From NCBI RefSeq assembly GCF_010093595.1, contig NW_022985439.1, positions 2,148,088-2,212,087 on the forward strand: 64,000 nucleotides of DNA, written 5' to 3'. Shown here piece after piece: positions 43,171 to 54,367 of the stretch; position 1 is the first letter of the stretch, and each line of letters starts with the position of its first letter. Both the position numbers and the translations under genes were made by a program. A model generated the notes under the pieces. That model made no database searches. It was not told the DNA's origin and saw only the letters and a list, made by a program, of their open reading frames with translations. The stretch comes from Mytilinidion resinicola. Lineage: Eukaryota; Ascomycota; Dothideomycetes; Mytilinidiales; Mytilinidiaceae.

Positions 43171-45067
43171 ATGCACGACGCCGGGATACCTTATGGGAAA
43201 CGCCTCATCATCCCCCTCATCGACTCCATCGCTAAGTCGACGCCTGAAAAACCTTGGGCCTCGATTCCGCTGAACGACGATGATCTCTCCGAGGGCTTTC
43301 GCGATTTTTCATTTGCGCAGCTAGCCACGGGCATCAATGCTGCTGCGTGGTGGATAGATGAGAACATAGGTAAAGCACCAAGCGGTACATTCCCTACGGT
43401 GGCGTATCTTGGACCAAGAGATTTGAGATATCTGATTATGGTTCTTGGGGCGGCCAAGGCTGGCTGGAAGGTAAGAGCCATTGCAATGATGTTGACGAAG
43501 TAAGTTGGTGCTGATGTGCCGTAACTAGGTACTGCTACCGTCGCTTCTCACGTCCTTGGAAGCCAAAACTCACATGGCGCGAGAGAAGGATTGCAGGACT
43601 TTCTTATGTGGAAAAGAATTATTTCTGGTAGTGGAGACTATCCATGAGGCAGTTGGAGATGGGAAGACCCTCGTAGTACCCGACTTTGAAGAGTTAATTT
43701 CTGCGAAAGGAGTGAAAGAGTATGAGTACAGTAAGACCTGGGAAGAGGGGAAGGACGACCCCGTGGCAATTTTCCATACCAGCGGCAGTTCAGGTAAGAT
43801 CGAGAGCATTGATCTCTGACCACGTCTAACTGTGTTCTAGGACTCCCAAAGTTAGTAACGTGGACGAACAACATGCTCGCGACAGCGGACGCGACTCGTC
43901 TTCTTCCAGATGTCGATGGTATTCCTGCATACACACCGACGAATGCAGTTTTGCTCCAGGGCGGGCGATTTTGGGCCATGCTCCCGCTATTCCACGTACG
44001 ACTCCTACATAACGTTCAGCCCGACGACATCGTCAATCAATTTTGCTAACAGCTGTTATCAGGCCGCCGGTTTCATGCTAGCCGTCGCCGGTCCCGTTTT
44101 CTGCGGTGTCATGTCTGTCGTTGGGCCAGCCTCCAAGGTCCCTACCCCTGCTCTCGCAGATGAGATGCACCGCTTTGCCAATATTGATGGCGGATTGTAT
44201 GCGCCCGCTTTTCTGGAAGATCTGATCGCCAACCCCTCTTACAAGCCCAACTTATTGAAGTTAAAATGCATCATATTCGCCGGTGCCCCGCTTTCCAAGC
44301 TGCCGGGCGACTTTCTGGCGCAACAGAATATTATATCACCAATGATAGGAAGTACAGAAGGCGCTTGGTGGAGTACCGTTCCAGTAATTCCAATGAAACA
44401 TCTGACAAATGGCCGCCAACTCGACAGCAAATTGGATTGGCGGGACTGGGAGTACTACCGTTTCCATCCGTGGTCTGGGGCAACCTTCGAGCCCGCACAT
44501 GACGACTTATACGAACTCGTTGCTGTCAAGACGCCTGAATCCCATCTGACTATGAACTTCTGGAAAGTTCCCGAGCTCAAGGACATCACCACTTTCAGAA
44601 CCAAGGATCTTTTCAGTCCGCATCCTGACCCAGCCAAGGCGGAGAAGGGTTTGTGGCGATACCGAGGACGAACGGATGATCTCATAGTCCTGACAGGCGA
44701 GGTGAAGATGTATGTTGCGAGTGCAGAAGAACGGCTGAAGACAGCAAATCCCTTGATCAAGGACGCGGTGGCAGGAGGCCAAGGACGAAGGATTCCATTT
44801 CTATTGCTTGAGCTCAGGGCCCCTTCGTATGTAAACGGAGATAGGAATGGTGCAGAGCTGGGCAACTTGGAGGATGTTTGGAAGACGGTCGAGAAAGTCA
44901 ACGAAACCATACTTGCCGAAACGAGGTTCAAGAAAGAGCTGGTATTAATCGCAGGAAAGGACAAGCCATTTTTGAGGCTGCCCAAAGGCCCGGTGGATCG
45001 AAGACAGACACTTGGATTGTATGCGCAAGAAATTGAGGAAATGTATGCGAAGGAGAAGATAATGTAA
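43171..45067 (+). CDS. Stand-alone adenylation (AMP-binding) enzyme, NRPS-like
   Basis: The four exons are 43171-43470, 43529-43793, 43841-43995 and 44063-45067, with introns of 58, 47 and 67 bases; they encode 574 residues. The ATG at 43171 (MHDAGIPYGKRL) starts the typical NRPS-like N terminus. The phosphate-binding core HTSGSSGLPK spans exons 2 and 3 (about 182-191), GSTE follows, then the hinge YRGRTDDLIVLTGEVKM. This is the ANL superfamily: it activates a carboxylic acid with ATP. Related fungal NRPS-like enzymes carry a carrier protein and a reductase or thioesterase after this domain. Here the gene stops after the adenylation domain, with no carrier-site sequence found downstream. It is either a free-standing acid:AMP ligase or a shortened NRPS-like gene. 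Confidence 0.85.
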
Positions 45068-45636
45068 TAGGATAGAGACGACCACATTAACAGAGCAAGT
45101 ACCATCATGACATCCATATAATGAAACGAATTACCGCCTTTGAGACATGCTACTGGAGAGCGACAATACTGAACGATGGTTACCCTTTTCCCCGAAGAGT
45201 GTCAGTCTCGACACTCCTAGGCCATTCTAACGTAGATTAAAAGAAAGAGTTTAAGACTATCAGAAAAACAACCAGAGAGGCCGGTGATGAAGCAATGTCT
45301 AAATCAGAGGAACGCGATAAAGACAAGTTGTTGTGGTTGGGGAAGAGAGTCCGCCTCGTGGTCGTCAAGGTGGAGTCTTCCCAGGTTTTGATTTCGCCAA
45401 GCTGCCCCTCCACTTCACCCATCCGTGGATCGCATCACGTCGGACGCGCAACACTGATGACCGCCCAGGCAGCCAAATACGATAAAATGAAGACCGTTTC
45501 GGGCTCCTGGACCAGAGACACGCCTGCACCCGCTGTGTCTCGCCGCTCTGCCATTTGCCGCTGCCTCCCGATCAACCGCTAAGCACTCAATACTCAGCAA
45601 TCCCACCACCCTCACCACCTCAACACCACATCAACT
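45068..45636. other. Intergenic stretch upstream of the deubiquitinase gene
   Basis: No gene is supported. It holds the promoter of the AMSH/Sst2-type gene. Confidence 0.5.
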
Positions 45637-47488
45637 ATGGCAGGTACAGCAAGGCCTTCTCCCTCGGGAGCTCCCTTGACTGTCGGAGAAATCGTCCAGC
45701 AAGCCAACACCTTCGAATACAACAGTCAAATCCCTCTCCGGTACTGGTTGCGGAGCGCCGACACGATCCAGAAGGAGGTGCGTAAGGACTGTTCCACTCT
45801 GCACACTACCTTTGCTCACAGCTCTCTAGTCGCGAATCTATGAACGAGAAGGAAATGACCAGCAAACATACCTCCTCCTCTTCCGCCATGCAATCCTCGT
45901 CCTCGAGAAGCTCTCGCAGCATCCGGAAGCCAAGCAGCCTCAGAATAAAGCCGCCCTCGCCGCCGCGAACAAAGTCGTCAGGTCCGATCTGGCAGCGATG
46001 GAAGTGCTCAAACCGCGCATAGAAAGCCGATACGCTGCATACCAAGAGCATCTAGCAACACGGAAGACCCAGGATGCTGCGCTACGGAAGCTGGAAGGCG
46101 GACAAGAGATGGGTGGGCTTGTCGATGGCATGGGACGGGCGTCCCTAAACTCAGCTCGAAGTTCTACACGGGTTTCTTTTGATCATAAGACAAGTCTTGA
46201 TGCTGGAGATAGCCAGAAAATAGCGGCTCTAATTGCTCAGAGCGAGATTCGGCGTAGGGATACTGCGAGAAGGGCAGTCCGCCAGGCAGGTGTCTCGGAA
46301 GAGGAGGAGCAAGAACGGCGAACGGGAGGGGTATGGGATGGTTGGGAAAGTGGTTTGGGGCGTCCCCAATCGTACAAGGAGGAGATGGATCTCTCGAAGG
46401 ATATAATAGAGGCTGGGAGACGGAGGGAAAGCGTACAAAATGGCCACTGTCAAGTGAGTTCGGATACGGTTCTGCTATCACTGAAACGATATCGATACTA
46501 ACTACCCCCAGCGTCCATCCTCAGTACTACGACCGTCTTCCTACCACTATCCAACGATTCCGAATAAGAGCTCTCAGTCCTGGCGGTCTGATGAGCCTCA
46601 GCCTCAGCCAGGGGCACCTCCAAGACCCCCGCCCAAAATACCTCCAATCCAACCAGCCGCATTTATGCAACCGCTACCTCCGAGTCTGCCACCTAAACCT
46701 CCTAGGGATCCTTATGCCTACCAAAGTGCACCGCCTCCGTACGAATCTACTCTACCACCGCCCATACCAGGAAAATACTCCGAGGCACCAGATACCAGCT
46801 TCCGAGCTCAATCACCAGCACTATCTGAGGGCCCCAACGCTCTTGAATATACTTTCAAGCCCTCTGCATATCTTGAAAACGGCACACCTCTCCGCACTGT
46901 TTTTGTTCCTTCGACTCTACGCTCGGAATTCCTCCGCGTTGCTGCCGTAAACACGCGTAATAACATTGAAACATGTGGTATTCTCTGCGGTACCTTAATA
47001 TCGAACGCGCTCTTTGTCTCGAAACTGGTAATACCGGAACAGAAAGGCACATCCGATACGTGCGAGACGCTGAACGAGAGCGACTTGTTCGACTTTTGCG
47101 ACAAGGAGGATCTGATGGTGCTAGGATGGATTCACACACATCCCAGCCAAACGTGCTTCATGAGTAGTCGAGACTGCCATACGCACTGTGGATATCAGGT
47201 CATGATGCCGGAGAGTATCGCGATCGTCTGTGCGCCTAGTAAAGACCCTTCGTACGTCCCATATTTCGTAACCGTCTTTGTATTTTAAAACTCCACGCTA
47301 ATAATGATCACAGATGGGGCATCTTCCGCATCACGGACCCTCCAGGCATGAAGACTCTCCTCAACTGCGGCCAATCCGGTCTCTTCCACCCACACAACGT
47401 AGATAACATCTACACCGATGCATCGAAACCCGGTCACGTACACGAACTATCTGGTCTAGACTTCCAGATAGTGGATCAGCGGCCCTGA
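45637..47488 (+). CDS. sst2: AMSH/Sst2-type deubiquitinase (JAMM metalloprotease)
   Basis: The four exons are 45637-45777, 45830-46453, 46512-47251 and 47314-47488, with introns of 52-62 bases; they encode 559 residues. The N-terminal helical domain (about 15-140, RYWLRSADTIQKE across the intron, then YLLLFRHAILVLEKL) is the USP8/AMSH dimerisation fold. The Pro-rich middle follows. The C-terminal JAMM/MPN+ domain (about 385-559) has CGILCG, then the zinc motif with His463, His465 and Asp476 in HTHPSQTCFMSSRD. The family cuts Lys63-linked ubiquitin chains on endosomes, working with ESCRT-0, and recycles cargo receptors. All catalytic residues are present. The symbol follows the fission yeast orthologue and is inferred from domain order. 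Confidence 0.9.
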
Positions 47489-47904
47489 AATACCCCCGCA
47501 AAGCTCACTCATACCCACGACACTGACACGATTTCCTCACATTTTTTTGCATAGCGGCGGCGTTCGGGAATGCCCAAAAGGCTCTCTCCCGGAGATTATA
47601 CCTAGAGTTGCGGCTAGAGTACGATAAGTAGGCAGAAGTTATCGCATACATAGGTCGTACTAGCGGTGGGGAAAGCAGCATTAGCCCAGCCAATACGCAC
47701 ATGTGATGTCAAGCACGCAGGGCACATTCACACCGCATTAGTTCCATTAGTTTCCACCCCACATCAGGCTCATAAAGTCAAACACCCCGGACAACCCCCA
47801 AACTTTAAAAGACAACCAAGCTCCCTCCTACATATGTCCACATCCTTTCTCTCTTTTATCCTCTCTCCCATCCCACACCCACCTACCACCGCTCCACCGC
47901 AAAA
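47489..47904. other. Intergenic stretch upstream of a conserved hypothetical gene
   Basis: The last about 150 bases are CT-rich, as is common in fungal promoters. Nothing else is seen. Confidence 0.5.
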
Positions 47905-48462
47905 ATGAATCCAGACCCCACCACCATGCCCTGGCTCGACGTCCAAAATACCACCCGCGCCGCCTACACCCGCGGCCTAACCTCCCTCCCCCTCCCCACA
48001 AACGCGAAAGCAGAATGGCTAAGCAGCGTCACGAAGCTCCGCACTCTCTTGACTAAACTCGCCGAACACCCCGCCATGGCGCCGAACCTGCAGCAGACCT
48101 ACTCCACCCCCTCCGCGGACAAAAACAACGTCTACTTTATGTGGGACTTTGTGGGGCGCACCCTCGTACGCTGGGCCCCCTTCGAACTCACGTTCTTGTG
48201 GAGCAGGAAAGTTAACAGCAGGCGGCAGGGCATGTACTACAACATCGACCCGCAGCTTGCGCACCACAGGCCCGGCGAGCCGCTGCCGGAGGACTACGCC
48301 GATGTCATTGGCAGGTGTGTCATGGCGCAGCAGCTGATTCTGGATACGAAGCCCGGGATGCTGGATATGATGACGGAGATGACGTATCCGGAGCAGAAGG
48401 GGCGGCATCCGCGGTTTGGGGAGGAGATTTTGGGGTTGGCGAGGGGGTTGATGGAGAGTTGA
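47905..48462 (+). CDS. Hypothetical protein, 185 residues
   Basis: A single-exon frame starts from an ATG in good context (GCAAAAATGAATCC) after a CT-rich leader. It encodes a mixed, soluble protein with no membrane segment or known motif (for example VYFMWDFVGRTLVRWAPFEL and PEDYADVIGRCVMAQQLI). Codon use is strongly C/G-ending in the first half, as in the neighbouring housekeeping genes. I do not recognise the family. A 9-bp minisatellite starts 20 bases after the stop. Confidence 0.65.
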   Translation: MNPDPTTMPWLDVQNTTRAAYTRGLTSLPLPTNAKAEWLSSVTKLRTLLTKLAEHPAMAPNLQQTYSTPSADKNNVYFMWDFVGRTLVRWAPFELTFLWSRKVNSRRQGMYYNIDPQLAHHRPGEPLPEDYADVIGRCVMAQQLILDTKPGMLDMMTEMTYPEQKGRHPRFGEEILGLARGLMES

Positions 48463-48481
48463 GGGGGTGAGGCGTGTAGAA

Positions 48482-48546
48482 GGGTGAGGAGGGTGAGGAG
48501 GGTGAGGAGGGTGAGGAGGGTGAGGAGGGTGAGGAGGGTGAGGAGT
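48482..48546 (+). repeat. Minisatellite, about seven copies of GGTGAGGAG
   Basis: This perfect 9-bp tandem repeat lies directly downstream of the stop codon at 48462. The next few hundred bases remain G/T-rich and contain no gene. Confidence 0.93.
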
Positions 48547-49008
48547 TTAGGCTGGAGTCGTGGTGGGAGAGTGGGTGGTCGAGGGATCTCCTGTGAGGTG
48601 GGAAGTGAGGGTGTGGAAGTGGGGTTGGGGTTTGGTGTGGCTGAGTGTGATGGATAGTGGTATAGTGTGAGGAAGGGTGTTGAGAAAAGTGTTTTCAGTG
48701 GCTTCGCACATCGGGATTGATGGTGTGATACTTGTTGTCATGAACGGTGAGGAGAAGAAGCACACATGCGGAGCGTGGTTGAAGATCAAGAGTGTAATTT
48801 AGAGTATTGGAAGGCAACTTTGATATCCAATAGCCCAGGGGGTTTGGAACAGGTGAGGCGCGCGCAACACGTAATGGGCGAGCGTTTGTTATGATCCTAA
48901 ATTCCAGGGTCCAACCTCAAACCAAACGTTATATACCTATTATTTTCGAGCACCATTCAACTAACAAACAGTGACAAACATAGCCACTCAGCGATCCCGT
49001 AAAAAAAT

Positions 49009-49100
49009 GTGACTCTATAGTATAGTAGCGCAGTGGTAGCTGGGTGGTTTCGTTTTTGCCTTTTCGTTTTGCCAGATGGAGTTTGATTCCCGCTGGGAAC
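49009..49100 (+). other. tRNA-like RNA polymerase III promoter boxes (tRNA or SINE relic)
   Basis: TAGCGCAGTGG at 49026-49036 matches the tRNA A box exactly. AGTTTGATTCC at 49080-49090 is close to the B box GGTTCGANTCC, 54 bases downstream. The D stem pairs only partly and no clean acceptor stem or T stem forms, so it is not a functional tRNA. It may be a decayed tRNA gene or a tRNA-derived SINE. Confidence 0.35.
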
Positions 49101-49299
49101 AAGAAGTTGGCTTGTTTGAAATTTTTCTTGCTTGTACTGGAGGGGGCATTGCTTATATGTCCTCTTTTACTCCACGCGACCGACTGAGCTCGTTGTGATT
49201 TGTCGAGTTATCTTCATATAACCATCCGATCCAACGCTAAAGTGGAAATACGGATCCAACATCCATATGAACTCAAGGGACAGCAGACGAGTCATCCGT

Positions 49300-50843
49300 C
49301 TAGTACCCTCGCGGTGGCGGTGGGTACGCAACTCCCTCCTGCGAAGGCTCACGATAGACACCTTGCTGCTGCTGTTGATCCCAGACGTGCTGCGCCTGCT
49401 GTGCTTCTCTCATCTGGCTCTCCATCAATGCGACTTCAGCGAGTTCTTCATCGGAGGGCATATTGACGATCATGAGGTAAAGCACATCCTGGAAGAACGT
49501 CAGTAAACATCTAAGTGCACTTCGCATCAACTCACCTCCCCAATAACCCTCTTCACCGCCCTCCCCCTCGTCCCCCCAACCCCACCCCCATTATGCCCCC
49601 CCTGAATCCTCATCTTCAGCGGCAACGCCGCCCCTACCCCCTTCCCCTCCAACCTCTGCTTCTCCCAATACAAATACCCGCCCGTCAGCGTATTCAACGG
49701 GCCCCCCTTATGCATCGGATGGTTCGGGTCACTGAAGACACTCGCAAACCTCTCCTGCGGCAGCACATTCAGCGTTGAGTCTGGGTTATTATACCGGAAC
49801 TGCGCCCTAGCTTTCCGATCTTTATAGTCGCTCACGAACGCGCCCGCACGCTTGAACGCGCCCTGCTTCTGCGCCTCCGTCGTGCCCGGCGCGTCCAGCG
49901 TCGGGAACACGAGCGGGCAGCACTCAGGCATCTGCGCCTCGCCGACCGACTTCCCGCTGGCCGAGCGCACCTTCTTGCGGCCGCCGCCGTTGCGCGCGTA
50001 CACGGATTTCAGGATGTTGGCGCTGATGTCGACGTCGACGTTGCTCGCGTCGCTGGTAGGCTTGAAGGTCATGAGCATGGCGTACAGCCTGCGCGGCTTG
50101 AACAGCTCTTCGTTCATGCGTAGGAGGTACTTGTTGATCTGCGTGACGTTCTGCACGCGGCGGCCGGCTTCGATGGAGGCGTGCACGCAGAAGGCGGCGA
50201 AGTGCACGGCCGGGTTGACGGACACGGCCGAGACGGTGTAGGCGATGACGGACGCGGCGATGGCGACGTTGACGGCGTTGAAGTATCCGCTGCCTTTGAT
50301 GCTGGCGGTGTAGTTGTCGAGGAAGGTGGGCTCGTCAATGCCCGCCGCGGAGAGGGCCGGGGCGTAGACGCGGATGAAGCCGTGGTTGCGCGCTTCGGGG
50401 CGCTTTTGGGGGATTATGACTGGGAAGGGGAGGTTTCCTGCTACCGAGACGGTTGGCGGTGGGTGGGCTCTTGTGAAGTCGTCTACGATCTGATCGACGC
50501 TGCGGTTGTCGATCATGGATTCGCGGTCTAGGAGTTGTTCTTGTGCAGCGTCGCGTGCCCATTCATCTTCGTCGGAGTCGTATGAGCTGACATTTGACTT
50601 GATGGATTCGGAGCTGTTGCTTCCATACCCAGAATACGCTGGGAGTGGTGCGAGAGAGTTGGAAGATGTAGGACTTGGGTGCGATCCGGTCTGAGTGTAT
50701 CCGGTGAGCTGCTGTTGGCTTAACGCTGGCGACTGAGAGTTCGAGACGCCTGAATTGGCGCGCTCTTTCTTTTCTTTGTGGTGGGCGTAGGCTTCAGTGC
50801 CGAGACCGATGAGCGAGGTGGCAGTCTTCACGAAGAGAGGCAT
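49300..50843 (-). CDS. Conserved-looking hypothetical protein, 498 residues
   Basis: The two exons are 49536-50843 and 49300-49488, with a 47-base GTGAGT..CAG intron that has a CTGAC branch site. The protein has a short amphipathic start (MPLFVKTATSLIGLGTEAYA), a Ser-rich low-complexity segment (about 30-90), and a folded core (about 130-270) containing FPVIIPQKRPEARNHGF and a hydrophobic stretch NAVNVAIAASVIAYTVSAVS (about 188-207). Then come a basic region and a Gln-rich tail with PPPPRGY at the end. Similar architectures occur widely in Pezizomycotina, but I cannot give a function. The splice restores a sensible tail, so the model is sound. It is divergent from nothing nearby. Confidence 0.75.
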
Positions 50844-52071
50844 AATGACTGTTGCGGAGAGAAGGGGAGCAGGAGGAGAAGACGAAGCCCGAAGACTCTA
50901 AGTATTGAGATTTGTTGAAGGAGTCTTAAGGGTTGATAGAGGAGATGGTGAATGTCTGAGACAGCGAAAGAAACCTACGGACAATCCGCTATACTTATAT
51001 CCCACCTAATATCCCCCTCCTCTTATCAAAGGTGGCATAGCCGTGCGGCACAGTAGGGCACAGTACAAGCAACGTCGATCTCTGGCCTATACAGAACGGG
51101 GTCCATGTTGCCCCTAGAAGCAGCAAGCTCTCGCTGGGGATAGTTGGTAGAGGGCTGCGGCCTTTAGATTACACGCACCACCGAGCAGCCTCAGTACTAT
51201 TCACTAGTGGGGTTCCAACATTCAGGCTGCAGGCCGGACGTCGGAGAGAGACAGCGTGGAGGTGTATCGAGCGCTGATCCTTGGCAAGGGCTTTGTTGCT
51301 AATGACGTTAGAGGACGGATGGCTGCCCAATCACTGTCCTGAGTTTGCGGATACGAATGATGATAAAGTAGGGCCGATCTTTTGAAATCCGAGTACGAAA
51401 TTTAGCAGCATTTGTTTCGCCGCAGCTTCACAAACACTGCCCCTCCTCTTGTCCTTGGAACGCACAGCCACGCTGGCTATACGTCGCATTATCTTCGTAT
51501 AGCAAAAAATCGTACCGAAGCGGCTGAAGATTGAACAGAGATGCCGAAGCATCTTAACCAATCAGACAGTCCGCTTCCCGAGACTCACGTGATATAGAGC
51601 CGCGGGTCACGTGCACGCGAGGGTTGGAACAGGTGGCACAATTCCAGAATAAGCTGTCTCATTTGTCTGCCACTGCTTGGGACGCGAAGCACTAAGCTTA
51701 CGCCGTCCTCCTTTTCCGCGTTCTTTATACACTACAGGACGTTAATCTATGTATGATGCTTTACCACCGCGCGAGTTGCCTCAGCCTAACTCCAATCAAG
51801 ACTCAAAACTACCGTTTCGAAGAACCTCTATACTCGCCAGGCCACTTCAAACACCGCTATTAGGAGTCGTTGTCACTAAGCATGTATACAAATGGAAGTA
51901 CAGATCGGTCCATGATTAGCAACTGATGAGTACCAAGCTACCATAACCACCTAGCACATCTCTCACAAAGACTTCCTCAACTAAAGAAGGTCATACATGA
52001 TGTCCTTCGTCATTCCACTAAGCGTCTCTCGCCGCCTACAATGAGTGTCCATTCGAGAAGAAACGTAGCTC
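50844..52071. other. Intergenic stretch
   Basis: The part next to 50843 is the leader and promoter of the reverse-strand hypothetical gene. A 76-codon reverse-strand frame at 51331-51561 has no ATG at its start and no family features. Confidence 0.5.
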
Positions 52072-53745
52072 TCAAGCTTCAAGTTCCTCCACTTCCACGT
52101 TTTCAGCCTTCACCAGCTCGTGACCATCTCCTGTCGCAAGAATTGCAGGAAGCGCCGGCAGCTTGACTCCCAGCCCCAATGCTTCCAACTCCACAACGTA
52201 CGGCACCAGATTCGGATTGACATCCTGCAGCTCATCGACCATTTCCTCATAGTCCAAGATAGACCATTTACGCACCTTGAAGCGGTACGGATGCTTCAGC
52301 CTCTCGATATGCAGCCGCTCCAGCTCCTTCGCAATCTTGACCACGCTCTCGATATGGAAACCCGAGATACCGACATTGACAAGTTCCAGGCTAGTCAGTT
52401 TAATAACCTTTAAGACGTGGTATTCGTGGCGCATATTGTGCAGACTGTGATGCGGCTCCGACGCCACCTCACCTGGGATATAGACGTCGGTGACCTCGAC
52501 GCCGAAGACCCTGAGCTTCTCCAACGACGCGTGAAGCGGCATTCGAATACGACAGACCACTCGTCCACCGCCGAAGTGTCGCATGTTGAAGCCTGATCCA
52601 CGAATCTCCAGCGATTTCAGCTTTGCCCACTCCTGTATTCCCGCAGCATGGAGGCCAGCAACAGGGTCGTATAGCTTGATGGGCTGACAACCCAGGGCCA
52701 TTCCGACGACAGTAAGAGGCCACTCGCTCGGCCTGCCGGTCACGTCCAACTTGAGAGTCTCGATATTTGGCATCAGCTGTAGGAGCAGCCCCAGACGACA
52801 CTCTCTCGTGTTGGCGCGCAGGAAGGCTTGCCAGCGGTTGATGTCAGTCGCCGAAAGAGAGGGGAAGGCATGGTGGACCGCGCCTTGAATTCGGCGCCAG
52901 AGCGTGCTCATGTCGAGTGTCGGATATGATGGATCGGGGCAGGAGGCGGACGTAGGAAGTGATCCGCTGGAGAAGATAGTTGGGCGGGGTAGCTCCTGCA
53001 TCGTCGGCTGCTGCTTAACAAGAACTTGACGTTTGTACTGGGTAACTCGGTAGTTGTTCGCAGCTGTCAGCGCCTGAGGGGCCTCAATAAGCTGTTTGCC
53101 TTTGGCAGGCGAGAAATCGAGCCCTCCCCCTTCCGAGTCGTCGGATCCGTCATCGGAGCCATGGTCGGAGCGGTTCTGAACGACGCTCGAATCCGTGGGC
53201 GCCGGACTAACAGACCGATTCGTAGCCCGCGTAGGGGAGCGAGTGAGGGCCGGGGTATCTTCGATTGCTGGAGTACCGCCGTATTCAGAAGCAATGGACT
53301 GCATAGTAGAGAACCTGGAGCGCAGATCATCATCTTCATCCTCTTCGACTTCATCTTTGCCATCCTCCTCTTTGGGGGCTTCCAGCTTTTTCTGGCTCTC
53401 TTCCTCTTCTTTCTCCTCCTTGGCCTCCTCCAACTTGCCCTGTTCCTCTTCCGCCTTCTTCTCCTCCTCCTCATCCACACACAGCTCCTCCAACCCCTCC
53501 CTCCCAAACTCAAAGCTCCTCACAAACCCCGCACGCTTCGGATTCTTCATAACCGCCTCGAAGAAGCTCAGCAAGCGCCTCTCATGATCGCTGGTAACAC
53601 AGATATTCCGATACAGATACTGCTCCATAGAGTCGCGGTAGTACTTCGAAGCACACGACAACATGGCGAGGTCGGACTGTGAGAGGTGGGCGGCGATGCG
53701 TTCCTCGACGGCGACGAGCTCGTCGGGTTTGGGAGGGGGACCCAT
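52072..53745 (-). CDS. F-box-like protein with acidic linker and leucine-rich region
   Basis: The single exon encodes 557 residues from an ATG at 53745. The N terminus (about 8-50, VEERIAAHLSQSDLAMLSCA then YRDSMEQYLYRNI) resembles the fungal F-box, which binds Skp1. A very acidic Glu/Lys/Asp tract follows (about 93-142), then a disordered Ser/Pro region, and a C-terminal part with spaced Leu segments (LGLLLQLMPNIETLKLDVTG, WAKLKSLEIRG, LTSLELVNVGISGF) typical of irregular LRRs. It could act as a substrate receptor in an SCF ubiquitin ligase. The substrate is unknown. The frame is intact. Confidence 0.75.
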   Translation of the reverse strand: MGPPPKPDELVAVEERIAAHLSQSDLAMLSCASKYYRDSMEQYLYRNICVTSDHERRLLSFFEAVMKNPKRAGFVRSFEFGREGLEELCVDEEEEKKAEEEQGKLEEAKEEKEEEESQKKLEAPKEEDGKDEVEEDEDDDLRSRFSTMQSIASEYGGTPAIEDTPALTRSPTRATNRSVSPAPTDSSVVQNRSDHGSDDGSDDSEGGGLDFSPAKGKQLIEAPQALTAANNYRVTQYKRQVLVKQQPTMQELPRPTIFSSGSLPTSASCPDPSYPTLDMSTLWRRIQGAVHHAFPSLSATDINRWQAFLRANTRECRLGLLLQLMPNIETLKLDVTGRPSEWPLTVVGMALGCQPIKLYDPVAGLHAAGIQEWAKLKSLEIRGSGFNMRHFGGGRVVCRIRMPLHASLEKLRVFGVEVTDVYIPGEVASEPHHSLHNMRHEYHVLKVIKLTSLELVNVGISGFHIESVVKIAKELERLHIERLKHPYRFKVRKWSILDYEEMVDELQDVNPNLVPYVVELEALGLGVKLPALPAILATGDGHELVKAENVEVEELEA

Positions 53746-54367
53746 GGTGACGGCGGGTGAAGTGGTGACGCGAGACGTGCGAAGCTAGAAGCAGAATGAA
53801 TTAGACAGGTTAATTGAAGCGGTGAGGTGAGAGGCGACGGGTGGGGCGGAGAGAAGGAAAAGGTGAAGGTGGAAGTTGTCGTTGTCGTGTAAATAAGCTC
53901 ATCGCCACGTGATACCCTCGCACCTGCCCTCCTAGTCTCGGTCGCCTAACGGACGACGACGCTCTCTGAGTTGGCTCAGCATGCCTGTCAAGTGCTCAAG
54001 GCTATGAGCTTTCATCTTGGTTAGATTGTCGAAAGGATGTTGAAGGTCCATAGGCAGAGGCAGGAAGGTCTACACAGATCCACAACAAGTGATTATATAG
54101 GAAAGCGAATGGAGCCCATCACCACACTAGCTCAGAAAAGGACACCACATCATCTTATACTAGAATTACGAGTGAGGTTTGAGAAGTGTGATACATAAGA
54201 ACGGAGGTGTGTGAGCTGGAAGCAAAAGCGCCGAGATATGAGAAGATTGCACCGCCGTACATGCACCCCATACCGACGCCATTGTCTAACTGCTGCTTAG
54301 AAATCAATTCGACCATACTTAACTTAGCTCTCCTATACCAACCCAGTATTACTTCAAAAGACTAGAC
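53746..54367. other. Intergenic stretch
   Basis: This is the promoter of the F-box-like gene and the 3' flank of the septin-type gene. No gene is seen. Confidence 0.5.

Noticed and set aside
14850..45067. A secondary-metabolite gene cluster made of methyltransferase, Zn2Cys6 regulator, MFS pump, P450 and adenylation enzyme
   Set aside because: The genes are spread over 30 kb with transposons and unrelated genes between them, and no polyketide synthase, complete NRPS or terpene synthase is present. The families are common enough to co-occur by chance.
49009..49100. A functional tRNA gene
   Set aside because: The A and B boxes are good, but the D stem is only partly paired and the acceptor and T stems do not form.
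53026..53682. A 218-codon forward frame with Leu/Phe runs that looks membrane-like
   Set aside because: It is the antisense of the Glu/Lys-rich acidic linker of the F-box-like protein, which automatically yields Leu/Phe/Ser runs.
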